Origin: JARYGU01 sp033795365
Lineage (GTDB): Bacteria; Pseudomonadota; Alphaproteobacteria; Rhizobiales; Rhizobiaceae
DNA length: 64,000 nucleotides
Direction of reading: 5' to 3'
Assembly: GCA_033795365.1 (NCBI GenBank)
Contig: JARYGU010000014.1
Coordinates: 101,143-165,142, forward strand
The position numbers and the translations under genes were made by a program. The stretch's first letter is position 1; every line of letters starts with the position of its first letter. This document shows, piece after piece, positions 59,962 through 64,000 of the stretch. Below the pieces are notes generated by a model that was not told the origin of the DNA, ran no database searches, and saw nothing but the letters and a program-made list of their open reading frames with translations.

Positions 59962-60281
59962 GACGTATGCCGGTTCGCCTTTTCCGATATTCCGGACTGT
60001 CCCGTACGCCGTTCCAGCTCCGCCATTACATCATTTAAAGATATGCCGCCGATTTTCAATACGACCATCAGGTGATAGAGGAGGTCGGCGCTCTCGCCGA
60101 CGAGCGCGGGCCGGTCGGCCTCGATCGCTGCGATCACGGTCTCGACCGCCTCCTCGCCGAGCTTCTTGGCGGCCTTCCCCTGTCCGCCGGCGACAAGCCG
60201 GGCGGTCCAGGATTCCTCCGGCGAAGCGTCCGCGCGCTCTGCGACGATCCGTTCGAGATCGCTCAAGGTGAAATCCGCCAT
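59958..60281 (-). CDS. hisE: Phosphoribosyl-ATP pyrophosphatase
   Basis: 107 residues. Second step of histidine synthesis, an all-alpha MazG-like pyrophosphatase: FTLSDLERIVAERA, KKLGEEAVETVIAA and ADLLYHLMVVL. Monofunctional, not fused to HisI. Two bases after hisF. Confidence 0.95.
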   Translation of the reverse strand: MADFTLSDLERIVAERADASPEESWTARLVAGGQGKAAKKLGEEAVETVIAAIEADRPALVGESADLLYHLMVVLKIGGISLNDVMAELERRTGQSGISEKANRHTS

Positions 60282-60283
60282 GA

Positions 60284-61072
60284 TCAGTCCTCCGTCCGGT
60301 CGAGCCGCATGGCGATACCGTGGCTTGCCATGTAGCGCTTGGCCTCGCCGACCGTATGCGTGCCGAAATGGAAGATGGAAGCGGCGAGAACGGCCGTCGC
60401 ATGCCCCTCGCGGATCCCCTCGACCAGATGGTCGAGATTTCCGACGCCGCCGGAGGCTATCACCGGAACCGATACCCTGTCGGCGATCGTCCGCGTCAGC
60501 GCGATATCATAGCCGTTTTTCTGGCCGTCCCGGTCCATCGAGGTGAGGAGAAGCTCGCCAGCGCCCCGCTCGACCATCTTCTCGGCGAAGCCGACAGCGT
60601 CGATTCCGGTCGCCTGACGGCCGCCATGGGTGAAGATTTCCCATCGGTCCTCTTCGCCTTCCTTCGATACCTTCTTCGAATCGATCGAGACGACGATGCA
60701 CTGATTGCCGAACTTGTCGGCGGCTTCCGCCACGAAATCGGGGTTCTTCACCGCAGCGGAGTTGATCGACACCTTGTCCGCTCCTGCGAGCAGCAGCTTG
60801 CGGATATCGGCAACCGTGCGCACGCCGCCGCCGACCGTCAGCGGCATGAAGCAGTGATCGGCGGTGCGAGCCACGACGTCGAAGATCGTGTCGCGGTTTT
60901 CCGAGGAGGCGGTGATATCGAGGAAGCAGAGCTCGTCGGCTCCCGCGGCATCGTAGGCCTTCGCCGATTCGACCGGATCGCCGGCATCGACGAGGTCGAC
61001 AAAGCTGACGCCCTTGACGACGCGGCCGTCCTTCACATCGAGGCAGGGAATGACGCGGGCTTTGAGGGTCAA
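60284..61072 (-). CDS. hisF: Imidazole glycerol phosphate synthase subunit HisF
   Basis: 262 residues. Cyclase subunit that makes IGP and AICAR with ammonia from HisH. Catalytic Asp near residue 11 in VIPCLDVKDGRVV and the second near 130 in SMDRDGQKNG; phosphate sites PLTVGGGVRTVAD and PVIASGGVGN. The start is TTG at 61072, with GGAGG seven bases before it, because a partial copy of the gene's first 15 codons sits upstream and holds the ATG. The longer frame to 61270 runs through that duplicate in another frame and is not the product. Confidence 0.93.
   Translation of the reverse strand: MTLKARVIPCLDVKDGRVVKGVSFVDLVDAGDPVESAKAYDAAGADELCFLDITASSENRDTIFDVVARTADHCFMPLTVGGGVRTVADIRKLLLAGADKVSINSAAVKNPDFVAEAADKFGNQCIVVSIDSKKVSKEGEEDRWEIFTHGGRQATGIDAVGFAEKMVERGAGELLLTSMDRDGQKNGYDIALTRTIADRVSVPVIASGGVGNLDHLVEGIREGHATAVLAASIFHFGTHTVGEAKRYMASHGIAMRLDRTED
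61028..61071. repeat. Direct repeat, copy 1 (hisF start)
   Basis: 44-base segment covering the first 15 hisF codons. It is repeated at 61138–61181, exactly 110 bases away, with one mismatch (61049 versus 61159). Confidence 0.92.
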
Positions 61073-61182
61073 AGGACGGCCTCCATCTCTTTGTTTCGCG
61101 CGTCCTCGCCGCTCGTCGGCTGCGGGCGTCGCGGGCTGTCCTTCACATCGAGGCAGGGGATGACGCGGGCTTTGAGGGTCAT
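61069..61182 (-). pseudogene. Duplicated hisF 5' fragment: 37-codon leader ORF between hisA and hisF
   Basis: ATG 61182 overlaps the hisA stop (ATGA). The first 15 codons (MTLKARVIPCLDVKD) are identical in translation to the HisF N-terminus; the sequence then leaves the hisF frame pattern (SPRRPQPTSGEDARNKEME) and stops in a TGA that overlaps the real hisF TTG (TTGA). It is best read as a remnant of a tandem duplication that may still be translated and couple hisA to hisF. Whether the short product is made is unknown. Confidence 0.7.
61138..61181. repeat. Direct repeat, copy 2 (duplicated hisF start)
   Basis: Second copy of the 44-base segment, 43 of 44 bases identical to 61028–61071. It supplies the ATG start that overlaps the hisA stop. 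Confidence 0.92.
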
Positions 61183-61922
61183 GCGGCCTGTCCTCTTGCG
61201 GTTTTGAGGAGCGCCAGCGCTTCCTTCGGGTCGACCCGGCCATCATAGAGCGCGCGGCCGGAAATGGCACCTTCCAGCTTGCGTGCGTCCGGGGCGGTCA
61301 TGCGGCGGATGTCGTCCATCGAGGCAAGCCCGCCCGAGGCGATGACGGGGATGGAGACGGCGTCTGCGAGCTCCAGCGTCGAGGGCCAGTTGATCCCGGT
61401 CAGGATGCCGTCGCGGTCGATGTCCGTATAGATGATGGCGGCAACTCCGGCGCCCTCGAATTTCCTCGCAAGCTCGATGACGCCGAGCTCGGAGGCTTCC
61501 GCCCAGCCTTCGACGGCGACCTTGCCGCCCTTGGCGTCGATGCCGACGGCGACCTTGCCGGGGAACTGTTTGCACGCCTCGATGACGAGCGCCGGATCGC
61601 GCACGGCGATGGTGCCGAGGATGACGCGGGCAAGCCCGCGCGCGAGCCATTTCTCGATATGGTCGAGCGTGCGGATGCCGCCGCCGAGCTGCACCGGGTT
61701 TCTTGTCGCCCTGAGGATCGCATCCACGGCCGCGCCGTTGACGGTTTCGCCCGCGAAGGCGCCGTTGAGATCGACCACATGCAGCCACTCGAAACCCTGT
61801 TCCTCGAAGGCTTTCGCCTGCGCGGCCGGATCGGGATTGTAGACCGTCGCCTGCTCCATGTCGCCGAGCTTGAGGCGAACGCACTGGCCGTCCTTAAGGT
61901 CGATCGCGGGGAAGAGGATCAT
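61179..61922 (-). CDS. hisA: 1-(5-phosphoribosyl)-5-[(5-phosphoribosylamino)methylideneamino]imidazole-4-carboxamide isomerase
   Basis: 247 residues. (beta/alpha)8 isomerase of histidine synthesis: FPAIDLKDGQCVRL with the catalytic Asp, VQLGGGIRT, YTDIDRDGILTG with the second Asp, and VIASGGLASMDD. ATG 61922 matches the family start; a TTG at 61955 overlaps the hisH stop and would add 11 residues. Ends by overlap with the duplicated hisF leader. Confidence 0.95.
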   Translation of the reverse strand: MILFPAIDLKDGQCVRLKLGDMEQATVYNPDPAAQAKAFEEQGFEWLHVVDLNGAFAGETVNGAAVDAILRATRNPVQLGGGIRTLDHIEKWLARGLARVILGTIAVRDPALVIEACKQFPGKVAVGIDAKGGKVAVEGWAEASELGVIELARKFEGAGVAAIIYTDIDRDGILTGINWPSTLELADAVSIPVIASGGLASMDDIRRMTAPDARKLEGAISGRALYDGRVDPKEALALLKTARGQAA

Positions 61923-61951
61923 CGTTTCGCGTCCGTTGGCTTCGCGCGGGC

Positions 61952-62602
61952 TCAAGGCTTCCAGCGCAGGAAATTGGTGATGAGGGCGAGGCCGAGCGTC
62001 TGGCTCTTCTCCGGATGGAACTGCGAGCCGGCCTTGTTGCCGTTCGCGACGAAGGCGGTCACCGCTCCGCCGTAGTCGGTCGTGGCGACGACATCGTCCG
62101 GCTTTTCGGCCGCGAGATGATAAGAGTGCACGAAATAGGCGTGCAGGCCGTCCTTGCCGGTCGGGATGCCCGAGAAGAGCGGGTGATCACGCCTGAGGTC
62201 GAGCGTGTTCCAGCCGATCTGCGGGATCTTCAGGTGCGGATCGTCGGGCGTCATCAGGGTCACGTCGCCCCCGATCCAGCCGAAGCCCTCCGTCACGGTC
62301 TTTTCAAGGCCGCGCGAGGACATGAGCTGCATGCCGACGCAGATCCCGAAGAAGGGGCGCCCCTTGGTCTCGACGGCTTCCGTCAGCGCTTCCGTCATGC
62401 CGGGGACGGCATCGAGGCCGCTGCGGCAATCCGCATAGGCGCCGACGCCCGGAAGCACGATCCGGTCGGCCGAAGCGACGCGTTCCGCCTTGTCGGTCAG
62501 GTCGATTTCGGCGGCGATGCCGGCTTCGCGCGCCGCCCGCTCGAAGGCCTTGGTGGCCGAGCGCAGGTTTCCCGAGCCGTAGTCGATGATGGCGACGCGC
62601 AT
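61952..62602 (-). CDS. hisH: Imidazole glycerol phosphate synthase subunit HisH (glutamine amidotransferase)
   Basis: 216 residues. Supplies ammonia to HisF. Class I glutaminase: IDYGSGNLRSA, nucleophile Cys in FFGICVGMQLM, and the His/Glu of the triad in GSQFHPEKSQ. ATG 62602 has GGAGG eight bases upstream and the normal N-terminus (MRVAIIDYG); ATG 62620 would add six residues. Confidence 0.96.
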   Translation of the reverse strand: MRVAIIDYGSGNLRSATKAFERAAREAGIAAEIDLTDKAERVASADRIVLPGVGAYADCRSGLDAVPGMTEALTEAVETKGRPFFGICVGMQLMSSRGLEKTVTEGFGWIGGDVTLMTPDDPHLKIPQIGWNTLDLRRDHPLFSGIPTGKDGLHAYFVHSYHLAAEKPDDVVATTDYGGAVTAFVANGNKAGSQFHPEKSQTLGLALITNFLRWKP

Positions 62603-62603
62603 C

Positions 62604-63080
62604 TCAGCGGCCTCCGTCATAGCCGAGGAGGCCGAGCGCCGGTCCGTGGTCGCTTGCTTTCCCGGAAGCCGAAGGCGGAAGGGCTATCGGCTTGGAATTG
62701 GCAGGGGCAGCGGGATTCTCCTGCTGCGAATAATAGATCTCTTCGGCTTCGGAAAGATTGCGCGCCGAGGTCACGCCCTGCCAGGTCCACTGCCGCCGCG
62801 CGAGGCCGTTGGCGGCAAGCATCGGCCCTTCGAGGGCGACGATGATGGAGAGACTGAGATTGATGGCGAAGGCCAGGAACCCGAGACCCCTGCCGTCGAG
62901 AAACGTCGCCGTGGCTATCTGGGCGGCAAGCACCAACGCGCCGGCGAGCCATAGCCGGTGCACCAGCAGCCAGATGGCCGGAAAGAAGAAGGCGCTCCAG
63001 CGAAAGCTGTCGCGGATGAAGCGGGCCTTTTCGTCGTCGGCGCCGGCTCCGGGCGGTGTCAGGATCAGATAGCTTGTCAT
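62604..63080 (-). CDS. DUF2628-family membrane protein
   Basis: 158 residues. N-terminal MTSYLILTPPGAGADDEKAR, two to three membrane helices (about 30–50, 55–75 and 80–100), polar Ser/Pro-rich tail ending LLGYDGGR. The family is unknown in function and is regularly found inside alphaproteobacterial his operons between hisB and hisH. ATG 63080 is used; the long frame to 63881 runs through hisB on the same strand in another register and is a shadow. Confidence 0.82.
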   Translation of the reverse strand: MTSYLILTPPGAGADDEKARFIRDSFRWSAFFFPAIWLLVHRLWLAGALVLAAQIATATFLDGRGLGFLAFAINLSLSIIVALEGPMLAANGLARRQWTWQGVTSARNLSEAEEIYYSQQENPAAPANSKPIALPPSASGKASDHGPALGLLGYDGGR

Positions 63081-63112
63081 GGCCGTTTTTACGAGTCCTG
63101 CCGGTCGGCCGG

Positions 63113-63706
63113 TCAGGCCAGCGATCCCTTGGTAGAGGGGACCCGGCCCGCCTGGCGGGGATCGATCTCGGTTGCCGTGCGCAGTACCCGCGCGACGGAT
63201 TTGAAGCACGTCTCGGCGATATGGTGGTTGTTGGCGCCGTAGATGTTCTGGATATGGAGCGTGATGCCGGCATGCTGGGCAAGTGCCTGGAAGAATTCCC
63301 GCACCAGTTCCGTATCGAAGGTGCCGATCTTCGGCGACGTGAAGGCGACGTTCCAGACGAGGAAGGGTCTGCCGGAGACGTCGACGGCGGCGCGCGTCAT
63401 CGTCTCGTCCATGGCAAGATCGAGCGAGGCGTAGCGCGTGATGCCGCGCCGGTCGCCGAGCGCCTTGGCAAGCGCCTGGCCGATGGCGATGCCGGTGTCT
63501 TCCACCGTGTGATGGTCGTCCACATGCAGGTCGCCTTCGGTCGCGATCTTCATGTCGATCAGCGAATGGCGCGAAAGCTGGTCCAGCATATGATCGAAGA
63601 AGCCGACGCCCGTCGAAATGGTCGACGTGCCGGTGCCGTCGATATCGACGGTCACCGAAACGGAGGTTTCGTTCGTCTTGCGCGAAACGCTGGCTGTGCG
63701 GCTCAT
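63113..63706 (-). CDS. hisB: Imidazoleglycerol-phosphate dehydratase
   Basis: 197 residues, monofunctional. Metal-binding histidine clusters are visible: GFFDHMLDQLSRHS, DLHVDDHHTVEDTGIAIG, and NNHHIAETCFKS. Sixth enzyme of the pathway. First gene of the minus-strand his operon; ATG 63706 gives the family N-terminus. Confidence 0.96.
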   Translation of the reverse strand: MSRTASVSRKTNETSVSVTVDIDGTGTSTISTGVGFFDHMLDQLSRHSLIDMKIATEGDLHVDDHHTVEDTGIAIGQALAKALGDRRGITRYASLDLAMDETMTRAAVDVSGRPFLVWNVAFTSPKIGTFDTELVREFFQALAQHAGITLHIQNIYGANNHHIAETCFKSVARVLRTATEIDPRQAGRVPSTKGSLA

Positions 63707-63802
63707 CGGCTTCTCCGGTCTCTTTCCGCCGCTCCTTAACAGGGCTCTTCGAAAAAGGCCAGCGGATAGGCCTTTCGCTCCCTCTTCTCCCGCGGGGCAC
63801 AT

Positions 63803-63831
63803 CCCCTCTCCCCGCAGGCGGGAAGAAGGGG
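63803..63831. repeat. Degenerate rhizobial intergenic palindrome
   Basis: CCCCTCTCCCCGC faces GCGGGAAGAAGGGG, an imperfect hairpin resembling the CCCCTTCTCCCCGCxxGCGGGGAGAAGGGG intergenic elements common in Rhizobiaceae. Identification is by pattern only. Confidence 0.5.
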
Positions 63832-63937
63832 TTCGCGGCTTCGTGGTCGCTCGTTCGAGGCCTTGGCATGGCTTTGCGCATGGCAAAATGCCCGCTCGGG
63901 GCCGCCGCCGGGTTGCTGAAAAATTCATTCCGGAGAA

Positions 63938-63993
63938 CCGCGCGAGAGCGTCGCCTCTGGAAAGGTTTAATACATGGCTTCGCTCTCGCGCGG
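63938..63993. repeat. 13-bp perfect inverted repeat
   Basis: CCGCGCGAGAGCG (63938–63950) and CGCTCTCGCGCGG (63981–63993) with a 30-base loop. In the 294-base gap upstream of hisB; the element may be a transcription terminator of a gene beyond the window or a regulatory stem. I see no gene in 63707–64000. Confidence 0.6.
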
Positions 63994-64000
63994 CCCTTCA

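Noticed and set aside
62604..63881. 425-codon frame through hisB and the DUF2628 gene
   Set aside because: Upstream of 63080 it overlaps hisB in another register with arginine-rich nonsense; only the part from ATG 63080 looks like a protein.
1..64000. tRNA, rRNA, CRISPR arrays, insertion sequences, prophage or plasmid functions
   Set aside because: None recognised by eye on either strand; apart from the two accessory islands the gene content is chromosomal core.

Overview
The window is an origin-proximal stretch of a chromosome from an alphaproteobacterium of the order Hyphomicrobiales, most likely Rhizobiaceae (Sinorhizobium/Rhizobium/Agrobacterium relatives). The evidence is gene order and protein sequence: hemE–oriC–ppsR–maf–aroE–coaE–dnaQ, trpFBA–accD–folC, the divL–addBA operon, chvG/chvI next to pckA with a reduced PTS, and hisB–hisH–hisA–hisF–hisE–coaA. 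Base composition is high in GC throughout. I see no insertion sequence, prophage, CRISPR array, rRNA or tRNA.

Layout. (1) 1–11.4 kb, origin region: 5' part of hemE on the minus strand, a DnaA-box-rich gap that is very probably the chromosomal replication origin, then ppsR, maf, aroE, coaE and dnaQ on the plus strand, secB and fxsA on the minus strand, and a Tim44-like gene, mltA, an Smr gene, an XRE regulator and gyrB. A near-consensus parS (ParB) site lies in the maf/aroE junction. (2) 11.5–17.3 kb, metal/corrinoid island: a cobalamin riboswitch heads a minus-strand operon (Met-rich 26-codon ORF, BtuF/BtuC/BtuD-like importer, methyltransferase, DUF2218 protein), divergent from a COG0523 GTPase with a Zur-like box. 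(3) 17.4–29.2 kb, accessory sugar catabolism: nitroreductase, gabD-like dehydrogenase, HpcH/HpaI aldolase, mannitol-dehydrogenase-family reductase, a GntR regulator with two winged helices, aldo/keto reductase, FucU mutarotase, a ribose-type ABC transporter and a zinc alcohol dehydrogenase. The set suggests use of L-fucose, L-galactose or a related aldose. (4) 29.4–32.3 kb: PHB depolymerase, DUF2852 protein, YgjP-like metalloprotease and a Pmp3 peptide. (5) 32.4–37.5 kb: trpF, trpB, trpA, accD, folC. (6) 37.5–49.5 kb, one long minus-strand operon: divL (pseudo-kinase with Tyr in place of the phospho-His), a tsaE–amgK fusion, murU, addB, addA, trxA. (7) 49.7–55.2 kb: ahcY, ptsH, manX, short hprK, chvG, chvI. 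(8) 55.2–59 kb: pckA with operator-like repeats, a second parS-like site on its terminator, then arfB, a BON–LysM gene and an alkB-like gene. (9) 59–63.7 kb: hisB, DUF2628 gene, hisH, hisA, hisF, hisE, coaA, with a partial tandem duplication of the hisF start.

Most of the window is core housekeeping DNA: replication and segregation, cell-cycle control, amino-acid, cofactor and fatty-acid synthesis, repair and envelope sensing. The two accessory parts are the riboswitch/Zur metal island and the sugar cluster. The least explained items are the B12-controlled cassette with its microprotein, methyltransferase and DUF2218 protein; the duplicated hisF start, which makes a 37-codon leader ORF; and the parS sites embedded in a coding junction and in a terminator.
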